64,000 nt of DNA. It comes from Dinochytrium kinnereticum (lineage: Eukaryota > Chytridiomycota > Chytridiomycetes > Chytridiales > Chytridiaceae). Location: positions 1 through 64,000 of the forward strand of contig JADGJT010000047.1 in NCBI GenBank assembly GCA_027604005.1. The letters run 5' to 3'. The notes beneath the pieces were generated by a model. It was not told where the DNA came from, did not search any database, and saw nothing but the letters and a program-made list of their open reading frames with translations. A program made the position numbers and the translations under genes. Positions 10,899 to 24,900 of the stretch are shown here, in pieces; within the stretch, counting starts at the first letter, position 1; each line of letters starts with the position of its first letter.

Positions 10899-12693
10899 AT
10901 GGTTGCGTTCTTTACGGCAGACCTGGTGGCGCTGCTAGGGAGCTCCGTCGTGTGTGGTAAGTGAATGGACTGTACCCACTGAATTGCTTGATGAATGGCC
11001 TTAATGGCGGCATTTCTGGGGATGTGCGTACATGACTGACCAACTGCTAACACATTTTTGATGCACGTAGACGTTGAGTTCATGAAGATGTTTTTTATCG
11101 TGTACAAGAAGTTCATGCGAGCCAGCGAGCTTCTGGACTGGCTGTTGGACATGTTTGACTCTGCTCACGACCCATCCCTGGATGCATCTACTATTCATCC
11201 CACACAATTACGGTAAGGCATTTACAAAAAAGCCATCTAGATGCAGTCCCCTGACTTGGTCGTATCTAAATCGCAGCATTTGCAACGTATTGCTATTCTG
11301 GTCAACGAATTATTGGGAGGACTTCCACGCGGACAAGATGCGCTTTACTCTCCGCCTGTTTCTGGAAGTTTGCTCCATGCGACCAGCCTTTCAGCCGATA
11401 TGCCAAAAGTTCTCTGCGGTGCTTCTCCAGGCACCGACCAAGTCGGAGTCGGAGTGGTCCTACAGCGACTGTGATGAGGATTGCCACAGCCTGGGATGCC
11501 CGAGCGCCAGCAGACCTGATCCTGAACCTCTGTTCCGTAAGCATCGCCTGCCATCATCGGCCAGCCTGACCTTTGCCTTTTGTTCGCAGGGGTCCCCATC
11601 TCCAACGACTCGCCAAAGCCCTTGCCTCCAAATCTTTCATTTTTAGACGTTGACAATTCCACGATCGTTCAGCATCTCAATCACATGGAATCATCCATCT
11701 TCACCACCATCAAGGTACGTCCGCATTGGCCGCGCAGCGTCAAGGTGACGGCTAACATTATTTCCATTCCATATGCAGCCGCGGGATCTTCTACATCACA
11801 TCTGGAGCTCAAATCACAGGGGCCAGCATTCGTCTTCGGTCGCTGCCAGCATCAACCACTTCAACCAAATCTCCTCTTGGTAAGTCCCATCCGGAGCATT
11901 CTTTGTGCTGAATGCGTCTCTAGGGTGGTTACAACCGTGTTGAAGGAAGCAAAACTGAAGACGCGTGCAAAAGTGCTCTGCAAGTTCATGAAACTGGCTC
12001 AGGTTGGGTGCATAACTCCCGTCCAGGTGTTAACAAATAACCCTTCAGGATTTGAGGAACACCAATAACTTCAACACTCTCATGGCAGTACTTGCTGGGA
12101 TGAGCAGCGCGCCTCTCCAACGGCTTCGACAGACGTACAAGCTTATCATCAATCGTTCTGTTTTTGTTTACCATCAGGCCCTTGAAAGCTTGATGAGTTC
12201 AGAAAGGTCATTTAGTGCTTACAGGCAGGCTCTTAAGCGTGCGGAGGCGCCGTGCATTCCTTATTTGTAAGTGGCCTATGTGTAAGTCATGGTTAACAGT
12301 TGCTTCAAGGGGTGTCTTTTTGCGAGACCTTCTGTACATTGACGAGGCAAATAAGGACCACAAGCCCGACGGCTCTATCAACTTACCAAAATTCCTTTTA
12401 ATGGCTGACATTATCTTGATGATGCAATCATTCCAGATAACTTGGTAAGTTTTTTTTACTTACGCCTTATATTGATTTTCGTCGTATGAAAACTCACCGC
12501 TTTTAGTTCAAATCAGTATGCTAAGAGCAACCCTGCTGTTAGCTACCTTCTTTCTGAGGTTTCATACACTGATGGCGTAAGTATGCTATGTTCAAATTAG
12601 GACGCTAGAACCTCTCTAAACCGTTCTTTGCCGTTTCTTTAGGAGGCGTATCAAAGATCGCTAGTATTGGAGCCTCGAGTGACGCGGAAATAG
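10899..12693 (+). CDS. short Ras guanine-nucleotide exchange factor (CDC25-type RasGEF)
   Basis: This protein would exchange GDP for GTP on a Ras-family GTPase at the membrane. The first exons encode a RasGEF_N (LTE) module with FMKMFFIVYKKFMRASELL and RICNVLLFWSTNYWEDF. Later exons carry the catalytic domain: HFNQISSWVVTTVLKE, RAKVLCKFMKLAQ, NFNTLMAVLAGMSSAPLQRL and IPYLGVFLRDLLYIDEAN, ending QSFQITCSNQYA and SYLL. At least nine exons join in frame across short GT-AG introns. With about 400 residues it has only the N-module and catalytic core, without SH3, PH or other domains common in fungal Cdc25. The chosen ATG (10899) is at the start of the N-module. If an upstream exon exists the protein would be longer. 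Confidence 0.88.
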
Positions 12694-13049
12694 TCCCATT
12701 TAATCAACCTAGCTGTGATAGACACTTTTCTCTCTTCGTATCCTTCGTCCGTAAAAAAACAAAACTTGCACATATTCTGAAAAAAACGGCCCCCCCAGCA
12801 ATTGTAATTCTAGTTTGTATCTGCTTCCTTTATTTAAGGAACTGTGTAGTGAGGGAATAAAACCCATGTGCGGTTATGAGATTGGTATTGACAGTGCACA
12901 TCTATCCAATAGCTTTTCTGGAGAACAGGTATCTGGAGAACCCCTAAAGGTCTCCGCGGGTGGTAGGGAACGGGGGATTGATGGATGCGAAATGTCGGTC
13001 TAAAAGGTGGTTTTCGGAAGGCGGCCTCAGAAGAATAAATACAAGTCTC
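12694..13049. other. convergent 3' intergenic region
   Basis: This is the sequence between the stop codons of the RasGEF (+) and the HECT ligase (-). AATAAA-type hexamers occur near 12857 and 13034 on the plus strand. No gene is seen. Confidence 0.5.
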
Positions 13050-15903
13050 TCATTTGACATGGAAACCGGAGCTAAAATAGAGAAGATGATTTTCAAGTCA
13101 GGCAAGGGAGCAGAAAGGGCACAAAAACGGAACAGAAAAACAACTAAAGAGTACCGACCTCCATGAGATGGCTTTGGCAAGCTTCGCCTCTAGCTTTTCT
13201 CTAGACCTATACCGAGGTAAGCAAAGTTGATTGAAGCACGTATGTGATGTTGGTAGAAGGTCCGAGTCCTTAAAACATTATCAGAATAACCATTACAGAT
13301 CAAAATATCCGAACCTCTCCAATACATGATATCTTAAAAGCCATATTTTGTATACCGGTAGCCGGTATTCTGTCTGTTCCGGTAACGAAAAGGAGTAATT
13401 TTCTCTTTAATTCCGACGGATAGTTATTCACCATATCCCAGAACATGCGGATTGTCGGTTCATCAGGGTGGAACCTATAGCAAAGCATTAGCAATGCCTA
13501 TACGAAAACAGGATAAACATCTACCCTTCGTATTCCGTGACAGACTCCAGACCCCTAATATCCATCTCATTACCTCCTCTAACCATCATCTCCATCTCCT
13601 CAGGTCCAAAAAGCGACAATGCATTCCCACCACAGACATGGTAAAACCCATCCTTGAAAGCATCAAATTGCTTCGCAACCGAGTCCGTCAAAATCCAGGA
13701 AACCAGCCTGTCGACATACTCCTGCTTGTTCTGACTTGTAACGGGGATCCGATCGCCGTTCGGAATTAACGGAACACGAACAATATCACCGAAAGCCTCA
13801 TACTCGCCGACAAAGTCCCGGCAAAACACAGTCTCCACATCTTCGCCGTCGTAGTCCAACAGCTGCTGAAGTCCCCGTCCAAATGCAGGGCGTAGAACCT
13901 TAAGGTCGTCTAGGCCGACGGGCTTCCCTAACAACTTCTTAAAGCACGCCAATGGCAAGTGCACATCAAGAATGATACTGTTGTAAATGGCAAGACCCAT
14001 CACAATCCCAACAAGCCTATACTCTTCATTGTTCTCAAAAGTCGCGGGGTTGAACCAGCAAAGATTGCTATCTTCGTCAAAAGCAAACATGCCATAATTT
14101 GGGTCAAAAAGATCGCGCACGAGTAATAGAAACCACTCCTTTGTCAAACCTCCGGCGTCGACTCCGTCCTCCTGCACAAACTCGATTCTCAATTTCTTCT
14201 TCAAATCGATATGTCTGGACTGCAGTTGATTTAACGAGTCCTCAATCAGAGCAGTTCGTCGAACGTGTATTGACAGAAAAGGATCCGTTGCAATTTGGTG
14301 AATGGCAGTCCTGTAGAAGGCCTCCTTAAATCTTTCTGTCATTTGCTTCTTAGCATCTGACTCCATGATCTTGATCGGATTAGCAATAAGGCTGCAACCA
14401 AAAAAAAGAAAACCTGCATCTTTCCTCCCAAAGATATGAGGAAGGGGTACTGGCAAAACGAAAATGACCTTAAACGCAGTGATTGATTTGACGAAATTAG
14501 AACCACGAAATAACACAATAAAACAAATAATAATGAATAGCACCCACCCCGTCCTTTCCTCCTGCCATTTCCAAAAATCCTTCACTAAATCCACGTAATC
14601 CACAACAGTGTTGTAAAATTCAGAGACTTCTAACCGTTCAACCCGAAGGGAGTTTGCCGCAACTACCATTTTGAATTCAGTCATCAACATCCCATTACGG
14701 TTTAAAACATACACAAAAGCTTCATGACCCTTGCTGCCGATTTTATGCCCCAATCTGAAGAATAAAGCTCTCGCATCCGATCCCTATGAGTGATCCGGTA
14801 GGTAATAAAATGATTTACCAAGTCTACCCTTTTCTGAAAGATCGGAAGAGGAAGCCTAAAATTCATAAGTCAAAATAAGAGATACCTGAACATACCCAGC
14901 AAACCAATTCACAAGATAATGATGCAAATCGTCGATCAACGACGATAGGAGCCCAAAAGTACGCGCCAAAATCTCATGGTGTAGGTTGGATTCCGCCGCA
15001 TTCGCGTTATTAAATAACAGCGGGTTCTGCGGGATTGTAAGGATGAGTCTGTTATAAAATCTACTTCACCTCCAAGATGATAATCAAAAATCGAATATCT
15101 ACCACATTGTTAAGACGTCTAAAACATATGTCAATCGTCTGAGGGACACCATTCTAGTAAAGCGATAGGCCGCTAAAAATCCATGAATATTATTGTATAA
15201 TCACCTTCCAGGCCGCCGAAGAAGTTTATCAATGGAAAACATCATGGCCGCTACAACGCTTGGACGCTGAAAAAAATTAGAGAATCTAACATAACAAATA
15301 CTCACCGAGCGAGTGATCAAATGGTATGCTTCCCGTACGTCCTCCAATGATATACCGGGATGATCAAGAGAAGGTATTTGGCCCTGGCATCTTGTGTTAG
15401 AAAATCCAAAACAAGCGTCTGGCTTCACCGCACCTGTGCAAGGGTCGAGAAACTCTCGTTTAAGGAGTGATGAAAACAGAAGGAGTCGCGGATGACATGC
15501 TCAGCATAATCAGGGGGTAGTGATGTCGGTTGTGCGGATGCTGCTGGACTGAGAAGCTGTTGTAATCTGCTCAAAGTCAAAGCCTCTGCAAATGACTCTA
15601 CAACCATCGTTAGTTAGCTATCCCTCTATGAAAAGTCTCACTTTCTCCAGGGGGAATTGGGTTCAGGTCGTTCACTGCATGATGTTAGAAAAGGGCGTGA
15701 CAGCAGGATGAGCAAAAAGCAATAACCTGTCTCGCAAACGGTGCATCTGAAGCAGGTGACGGTCTGGGGGAATCGCAGCAGGTTGTCGCAGCACAGGCAT
15801 TTGCCTGTTGTCTGGAAAGTAAATTGCAGCAGGTTAGGTAATTGCGATGGCGGATAGCAGGGATGATCTAGCGTGAGATGGGGCGAGAGGATACCATGGA
15901 CAT
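13050..15903 (-). CDS. HECT-type E3 ubiquitin ligase with N-terminal zinc motif (Hul4/UBE3A-like)
   Basis: It transfers ubiquitin through a catalytic thioester cysteine. The C-terminal HECT domain is complete: [51 protein letters not shown] and then [14 protein letters not shown], with the catalytic Cys codon at 13236-13238. After one more intron comes a WSSGFHVK end, close to the family's usual C-terminus. The N-terminus is MSM joined across an intron to [10 protein letters not shown]...[10 protein letters not shown], a CxxC...CxxC zinc motif as in fungal Hul4-type ligases. The middle of the protein is helical and split by many short introns. The ATG at 15903 lies only 72 bp from the VPS13 ATG on the other strand. 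A Hul4-like assignment is likely; the substrate is unknown. Confidence 0.9.
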
Positions 15904-15975
15904 CGTCAGAATCAGTCTCAAAAGCAGTCGCACAGCACGAAGATTTCTGAGGTTGGCCACCCTAACCACGAAACC
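15904..15975. promoter_or_regulatory. 72-bp divergent spacer (HECT / VPS13)
   Basis: Only 72 bp separate the start codons of two genes transcribed away from each other. Transcription starts must therefore be packed into this spacer or overlap the opposite gene. No TATA box is visible. Confidence 0.55.
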
Positions 15976-18900
15976 ATGTTCGAAGGCTTGGTGGCATCCG
16001 TCATCAACAAGTTTCTAGGCGACTATGTCGCTAACATGGAGACTAAGCAGCTGAGTATTGGCATCTGGCAAGGTGTGTGCGGGGCCCAAGATACTCGTGT
16101 GAATTCTTTCTCACTCTCGAAAAGGCGATGTCGTGCTCCACAATTTACGTCTGAAGCGGGAAGCCCTTGATAAGTTTAACCTCCCCGTGGATGTATTAGA
16201 AGGTTTCAAACGTGTGCATGCATAGATGTATAATGTGTTTCCAGGATACTTGGGAGATCTTACGATATCTATACCATGGAATGATTTGAAGAACAAGCCC
16301 GTTAAAGTGTTTATCAACAATGTGTATCTGCTGGCAAACCCAAAGGCAGACTCGGACTATGATCCCATTTTGGAGGAAGACCGAGCGCACAAGCTCAAGA
16401 TTGAGAAGCTTGAGACGGCGGAAATGCTTTCCGCAAAGGATAAATTGCCTGGTACATTTGAAAGCCTCTATCACGGTTTTGTTAACATGCCATACAAGGT
16501 GCTGACAATAAGCAAAACGCATCCTTTATAAATCAGCTGGTGACAAAGATCGTGGATAACCTGCAGATCACCATCAAAAACATTCATATTCGATATGAAG
16601 AGAAAGTTAAAAAGACTTCATCGGTTTGTAAAAGCTATCTAACGCAAATCTAATAGAATTTAGACCCCTCTGTCAGTCGGTATAACCCTTTCAGAACTCT
16701 CTGCTGTTTCTACCGACGAAAATTGGAATGAAGCTTTTATCCATGAGGAAGTGGGAGTTATTCATAAGGTTGGGAACCCGTGGCTTTTGACAGTAACACG
16801 TTTTAGATTGTTCGTTTGGGAAGTCTGGCTGCGTACTGGAATACAGATTCGCCAAGTTTGTGTGGGCTACCGCCCAATGAAGCCTTGGATATTTTTATGC
16901 GTTTGGTTGGCCCTTGATATTCCATTCCATACAATACTAAAATTATCTTTAGATTGCCTCGGAAGACAATCATCCTTCTGAGCACCAGTACATTCTGAAG
17001 CCAGTATCAGGGCAGGGGAAGGTTCAGAATTTCTCTGCCTTTCTTTCTAACTATTGTATAGCTTACGTTGAGTAAGAACTATAAGGAGGGCCAACCGAGA
17101 ACCCACGCGATGGTGGAGTTTGATGAATTTGGATTTGTGCTTGATGATGAACAATATCTCTCAATCTTCTCGCTTATTGGGTCGTTCTCCTCGTATGTTA
17201 GGTCCCAACAGGTAGGCATAAGAAAATATGCAAACCCTGACAGTACACAGTTCAGAAAATACAGACCGCCACGAACTATAACACCGCTGATTGACCCATT
17301 GGCTTGGTTCAAATATGCAGGTGTGTTTTAGAGCTGGCGTTATAGAGTTATGCAACAACTTAAAATTGTGATAGGGACATGTATCTTATCCGAGATTCAT
17401 GAAAGAAACAGAAAATGGACATGGGCTTATTTTTCAGAACGTCGAGACGACCGTAACCTTTACATTAATCTTTATAAGCAGTCAAAGTCTCAAACAACTC
17501 CGCTTTCGCCTGAAGTATTAAGACGAAATGACTGAACTTTATAATCTTACTTCTACTTCAGAACGGCGAGATATTGCGTCAGCTTGAAAGGAAACTTTCT
17601 TATAATGATATTCGCTTCTACAGGTCGATCGCGAAGAATCAGCTCAAAAAAGAAAAGGCTTCAATAAGTAAGTCTTCACGTTCTTCCCTAATACTTTTGT
17701 GCTTTATTGCATGTATTTCTAAACTGTATTAGCAACTGCTGTATCGAGTGCTCTGCCCGCTAAAACAACCATTGGATGGATTAGCGATTGGTGGAGTGGA
17801 AGTTCAGCTCCATCGTCCATAGAAGACCTCCGCGAGGCTGAGCGAGCACCGTCTCTTACGGACGTTCAAGTCCAGCAGCTTATGGATACAATTGAGTATG
17901 ATCCTGGAACTGTTTTGGACGAAACGGATCTGCCGAAGGAGGTACTTCATCAAGCTTCCTTTTTCTGTTCTAAGACTCTAGGCCGTATTGCTCAGTGTCG
18001 AATGGAAGCTAAGGATGGGCTCGTTTGCGTTGAAGAAGCACTCGAACCGCCGAACTGACTTGCTTTCTTTGGTGTTCGAGTCTCTCGTCGCCAATATAAA
18101 GCAGCATCCCTCTGGAATTGTTGGCAACATGAAACTAGGTGGCATGACTTTAACAGATGGCACGACCGCAGATAACCTTTACCCGATCCTAATCCAGCCG
18201 CTGCAAATGTCTAGATCTTTTGATTCAAAAGAGTGAGTGCCTTTTTTGTCTCTTCGTGGACTTTTTTATTGCATATTTACCGATTGAAAGCAAACCACCC
18301 TTTTTTGAGCTTAAGTTTGAGCATAAGCCACTCGATGAAAGGGCCGACGAGGCCATATCTTTAAGTATGCTTCCTCTTCAGGTCATATATAATCCTGCTG
18401 CTGTAAGTGCATTAGTAGACTTTTTCACACCTCCTGCATCGGAGGTAGACACAATGTCGACTTTGAAGGTAAGAAACCGTCACTTAAATAGTTTCACTGA
18501 CTACGATGCAGACAGTTGCCCAGGATACATTGCAGGGACTTACTGCACAGACTCGAGCAGGTATCGAGCATGCAATAGGAAGCCATAGAACGGTGGACGT
18601 AAAAGTGGATATGTCTGCTCCTATTTTTGTTTTCCCGGAAAGGTTTGCCTAGATACTTTGACTGAGGCTAATTATAAAACAGCTGTAGTGTTAAGGATTC
18701 GATGGTGGTAGTCATTGATGCTGGTCATCTTCTTGTTGAGAGTAATCTTGTTGACAAAGAAGTTAAACTGCAGCTTGAGCGCAAGCAGGGTGCTGAGTTG
18801 ACAGAATCTGAATTTGCGAAATTAGAATCTTTACTCTATGATCGTTTTACCTGCTCCCTTACATCTGTGCAGGTTTGGCTTTAATCATGCTCTTGCCTTA

Positions 18901-21900
18901 TAGTTCTTAGGCCATCGTTGGGCGCTCCGTCGAGGCATGTCTTCAGCAAGTAAAGACACCATCTAGTGACTCTGGTCTTCATTTACTCGAGCGAGTGGAC
19001 GTGAGCTTTAAGTTAGAAATGTGTATTTTACCGAAAATCTCTCGCTACGCGCGAATGTCGGTAACTGGAAATCTTCCAAGGCTTCATATCAATTTGTCCG
19101 ATCGAAAGTATAAGACTTTCATGCGGATCTTGGATATCGTAAGCGGAAAGTCAAATCAACGGCCAGCCGCCAAGCCTGTTCCGAGTGTGCCATCAAAGGC
19201 TTTAGACTGGACTTTCCCGGCAAGCTCCTCTGATCTTGTTATCGAGGAAGCGGATGATTCATTCTTTGATGCGGAGGAGAATCTTACAACAAACTCAGCC
19301 CATAGTGAGAAACCAGCAGAGTCGCCAGATCGTGTACTCTTCAAGTTTAGATTTGAAGTTGGTCAAGTTTCAGCAACATTAAAGAAATCGCAGAAGGACA
19401 ATGACTTAGTCGAGCATGCATTAGCGAATTTGAAGATCGATGGCTTTGATCTGCAGTTTCGGCAACGACCGTTTGATCTCAACGTTCGTATTTCTATCCG
19501 ATCTATTTCTATTGAGAACCAGGCTGCTTTACAAGCATCAGGGCCACAATACCTTCTGGCACCATCTTCCTCAGAGGTTTCAGAACAACAGTTACTTCAG
19601 ATCGAATACATGAGCGTGAATAGGGCGTCCCCATTTTTTGCGGGTGTAGATCAAACAGTTGACATATCATTTGCATCTGTCGATGTTCTTCTCGTCAAGG
19701 ACAGCTTCCTATCCCTTTACGACTTTATTCTTGTGACCTTTACTGGGCCACCAGTTCCTAAAGCCGATGAGATGCCTGAAGAGAAAGAGGAAGAGGCCAA
19801 TGAATCGCCCGCGCCAAAGCAAAGTGGAGTCATGGTTGTTAGGTCGAAGATGAAGAGTATCAATTTCATTATTATTCAAAATCAGCTGTCTATTGCTACT
19901 TTAAGCTTTGCGGCAGGCCAGCTTTCCCTAACTTTGAAAGAGAGTGGAACTTCAATCGCAGGTCGGTTGGGTAACCTTTCAATTGTTGACAACGTGAATC
20001 GGGTCGGCGACGGACGGCTATTTAAGCAACTATTGGGCATTGACGGCTCAGAAGTGGCTGACTTTACTTTGGACACCTTTAATAAGATGAGTGACAGCTA
20101 TCCTGGTTACGATACATCCCTAAGGTTGCGAACATCTTCTGTTAAGCTGACTCTTATCGAGCCCTTAATAGGTATAGTGTTAAACAATTTAAATCGTCAC
20201 TAAACTCATACAGTGGAGCTTCTCGCATATTTTAGAGAATTCTCACAGCTTCACTTTTTGTTGGAATCTGCTCGCAAAGCTGCAGCCGAAACGCAGGAGA
20301 CCGCAGGGAAATTCCATTTCGACCTTCATCTGGAAACGCCAGTTATAGAGTTTCCCGATACTTCTCTGACATCAAAAGACGTTATCTCCATGTACCTTGG
20401 GAGAATGTCTGCGAGTAACTCATTTGTGGCTGATGCGGACGGGGAGAAAAACGAGATTGTAGCAGATATAAAGGAGCTTAAGCTTGTTTCAAGCTTTGGA
20501 TCTGAGACGGAATCGAAGCTTATGGAGGACGTCAGCATCGAAACGAAAGTAAGCCTTCGGAGCTCAATTAAGGAGATCTCGCCAAAAATCCTGGTAGTTT
20601 CTTTCATTTGATCATTTCTAACGAAGTAGGTTTCTTCTGAACTTAATGAGATTGTTTTGAAACTAGACCAAAAGCAGTATAACTTCATTCTTGAGGTATT
20701 GGGCTCCATTTCGCGAGCATTTGGGGGTGATGCTGAGAAATATGAAGATGAAGAGGCGATTGATGCATCCGAGGATGACATGTCCTTAACAGCTTACTCG
20801 CGGTCCTCTGATTCATCAACATCTACGGATTTGAGTGTTATTATTCCTGCGATTTCTTTAGAGTTGGAAAAGAACAACAAGTTTACTGGAAAGCAGGAGT
20901 CAATAGCACGATTTTCTGTTCTGTCCCTACAGCTCCGGGCTGCGACCTACGCCGACTCAGGTCTTGAGGTCCAGCTACATGGTCATTCGCTGCGAATAAC
21001 AGATACAAGACAAGACACTGGAAATTTGTTCAGAGAGATTATGCCTGCCCTTACCAGTGATAATGATCAAGTCTGTATCAAATATTCTAAGTCTGCTTCT
21101 GGAGCCGTCAGTACTCTAGTCTCAATTGACTCGCTTCGCCTACTTTTAGTTTTGGACCACCTGTTTGAAATTCGGGACTTTTTCGCACACTCCAACCAAA
21201 AGTCGCGACTTGATCAGCCGAGTACCCCCGTAAAGCCTTCGGTGAGCAGTGCAGAGCTTGAAACACCTGGTACGAGTCAATTACGCGTGAATCTTGTTGG
21301 AGTCGAAATGATACTTCTCCATAATGCGCACGCTAAAGACACCGAGGCCATTATCTTGTCTGCAAAAGAGCTAGCTTTTGCAAGCTCCGTTATCAGTACT
21401 TTAAGCATCTCGGAGATGGGGATGTTCTTCTGCGTCATGTCAAATAGGGAGGAGACCACCCTCCGTTTCATTCAAAACTTTGATCTTACTTTGGTTTTGG
21501 ATAATCGATTAACTGCTCCTGGACACCGACTGACAAATATCTATGTTGATGTTTCTCCGTTAATGCTGCGCGTATCTTATCGTGACGTCACATTAATTAA
21601 GGATGTCTTGAATAAGATCTCAGAGCTTGCAAGGGCATATGACAATGGCTCGAAGCAAGTCGAAGATGAGACACCTACTGCCTTAATTATTCCGGAAGAC
21701 ATTGTTATGTCGCGAGAGAAGGTTAGCCCTTTTTGGTTAAGTGTTTAACCAGGTTAAGGTGCATGTCACAACGAGGGGTATCCGCGTCCTGTTGATTGAT
21801 GACTTGAATGATGTTCACTTGCCTATGTTCAATGTGGCAATTGACAAACTTATCTTGGAGGTTTCAGATTGGAGCTCTACAGTTTGTTTTTTCATTCGTC

Positions 21901-24900
21901 GGCACCTCCTAAAGACTATAGCTTCGTATTGATACAGGCATAAAGCTTCACGCTAATTATTTTAACATAAAGAATTCCCACTGGGAACCTTTAGTAGAAT
22001 TATTTGAAGTCTATCTAAACGTGAGCTAAAATTCAATTCTAAATTCATGTACTTTTGGTTTCCACGCTGATTCACTTTCTTTTAGGTTTCAAAACAAGAA
22101 GATGCAAAGATGTGTGTGGATGTTTACGTCAGAAAGAAACTAGAGCTCAATTTGAGCCATGTCTTTGTAGAGACTTCTTTGAACGCTCTCTCCCTTATTT
22201 CGAAGCAAAACGTAGGCTATTTTTTTCACTTTAACCTAATCGAATCATAGCGTGTCTATATTCCCCGCAGCAATGCTCACTCACCGTATATTTTGCGGAA
22301 TAAGACCGGTTACAATATGCATGTTTGGGCAGAGTCCCTGGGAGATGGACTTGATACTGAGGTCTTCGAACTTCAGAACGATCAAGAGATACCATGGCGT
22401 TTTGATGATTGGCGTGCTATGCGTGAGGTGAAAACTTTTTTTTTGAGCTTCGCTAAGCACTTCAATTTAGAACATCGCACCTAGCCCGAACAAGTTATCT
22501 ATCTTAATTGACGGTCGCGGGTGGGAGCCTCTCAAAGGAATCGCTGTCGATAGGGAGGGAGCGAAAACCTATATACTCCGTGAAGACGTTAAGAGCGTGA
22601 CATCTCGGGAAGAAGAGAGGGATGAAGAGGGAAGAAGGCGTAGGAAGCGTGATGGCGTAGAGCGTGTAGCGCACCGCCTAGTCTGTGAAGTTCGTTTGAA
22701 AAATAATCGCAAGATCGTTACTTTCCGCTCTTCGACAGTGATTTATAACGGAACAAGTCTTCCAGTAGAGGTTATGGTTTTGAGTGTGAGTGGACAGAAG
22801 CAGTCTCGTATATACACCTTAGGTTTGTTGAGTCTTTAGCCTTCCTAAGCAAATTGTATTGACAAAAAATATTACAAGCCCCCGAAGAAGAGTGCCCGAT
22901 TCCGATAGAAGCTTCGTTTAAAGACAAAATCCTAGTCCGACCTCAAGGTGAGATATGCAAGACATCAGTTTTTAATTTTGATTAGAAGCATTTGGCTACG
23001 ACTGGAGCACAGAGCTACTTTACTGGAAAGATATTCAAAAGCAAAGAAGTGGTAAAGGCTATGCGTTAGAAATACGATCTCATGCATTCTGTTAGCTCGG
23101 CTGCCGTTTTTAATTTCTTGCGGTTCTGTGACAGGCTCCTCACCGCCTTTCCGTTTCCAAGTGAACTCAGTTTACCCTCTTGATGCTGACAAAATGTAGT
23201 GTTTTAATCCTTTTCTCTGCCTAAACTAAGAGTATTAGTGGATATCCATCGATGACACTCAAGCTTCTATCACCCTTCTTGCTCGAAAATCTTCTGCCAT
23301 ACGATTTCCTGTACAGTATATTTGATAATGATTCGAGACAGGAGCATCGAGGAAGTTTGAAAAGCGGCGACGTAGATCCTATTCATACAGTTGATCCAAC
23401 CCACCGCCTTTGCTTGAGCATTCAAGTCCCTGATACAGGTTTTATATTTAAATGCTGTTAAGCACCCCTATTGACGGTCTTCAGATTTCCTCCCAAACGA
23501 CCCTGCCTTTTTGAGTAATGGAGAGGATTACAGGTTATAACGAAGAGGGAGAAAATGAGACAGAATTCTAAACTTTTTAGGGATGAGATGATAAAACTCT
23601 TTGACTCTGAAGGGCTCCAGCTGAATTTGGGCATTAAATACAGGTTTGTGGCTTCGCGGCATTAGGTTAGAGCTTAATTACTTTTAGCGATAAATTAGAA
23701 TTCGGTGGACGGAAGGTTACGATATACAGTCCTTACGTTCTTTTAAATAAGACTGGATTGGATGCAGTCTATAGTGCAAGATCGTTGATTGCTTCCTCGC
23801 GGCTAGCAGCTGGTCAAGGTATGTGTAAAATCACCATGTGTTGGCCCTAATCAATGACTTTATCAGGGAGAGCACAGCAAAAGGTTTGTTGTTATAACAG
23901 CATCGACTCACATAGCTAGAAGGGCAACAAACCATTCATGTTCTCTTATACTAGCTTTGAGCCACTTCGTAGTCGAGCATTGGTTAGATTCAACGATTCG
24001 GACTGGAGCAAGGTATAATTTATTGCTGATCATAGTCCTAAAAGGAATTCTTAGCCGTTAAGTTTCGAGGCAGTAGGTAGCTCGTTTGACGTAACTATAC
24101 CTTGCACGGCCAGAAATCAGGAAGTTCATGTGGGCGTTACAGTGAAGGAGGGAGACGGAAAGGTTTAAGATTGGTGTTGAGCTTAACTCTCTAACCCCGT
24201 TATAGTATTTCTTAAGCAAAATAGTTACCTTCTCTCCACGATTCATTATAAAGAACAATATGTCAGAGGATGTGTTTTGCCGTCAGAGCCCATCGGCTCC
24301 GACGTCCCTTGTTAAAGCTGGGGACTATATCGCTGTCGTTTACTTTAGCGAATCGGATCAGCGGCAGCTTTCCTTGCGACTTCCAGGATTGATGGACGAA
24401 TGGTAATTTAAGTGATTTTTGCTTGTTTCTGACGCTTTCAAAATTAGGTCTTCGCCTTTCATTATCAACCAGATCGGGCAGGTGTTTGTAAAGCTTAGTC
24501 GAATGGGCTCAAAGAATGAAGAGTTGCTTCGTGCCGAAGTGATGTTGGAGGGCGCGACTGTTTTTATTGTAGTATCCAAAGAAGAGGGACGATGGCCATT
24601 TAGAGTGGATAATTTTTCTGACGTTAAGATCCAGTTCTGGCAGAAGGTACTTCGTATTAGCAAAATGGTTAGTTTACTTAAGTGTTGCATAGAACTCTTC
24701 TGCCAGATATCTGGTAAATGCTCGAGATAAAAAGTCATATGCTTGGGATAACCCGTCCGCCATGGAGAAATCATTAATCATTGATGTTGAGGGCCGTCAA
24801 AGAGAAATAGATATTCGGGGAATCGGTCAACTTGAGCCGTTAAAGTATCCTGTAAGCTGAGTTTTTGCCGTATGGCTGCCATTTAACATGGTTTCAAAGG

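Noticed and set aside
6558..11000. A functional cluster of TOR/Ras/trafficking genes (LAMTOR1, RasGEF, later VPS13, RGP1, PI4K2)
   Set aside because: They are interspersed with unrelated genes over 60 kb, on both strands, with no shared promoter; linkage looks incidental.
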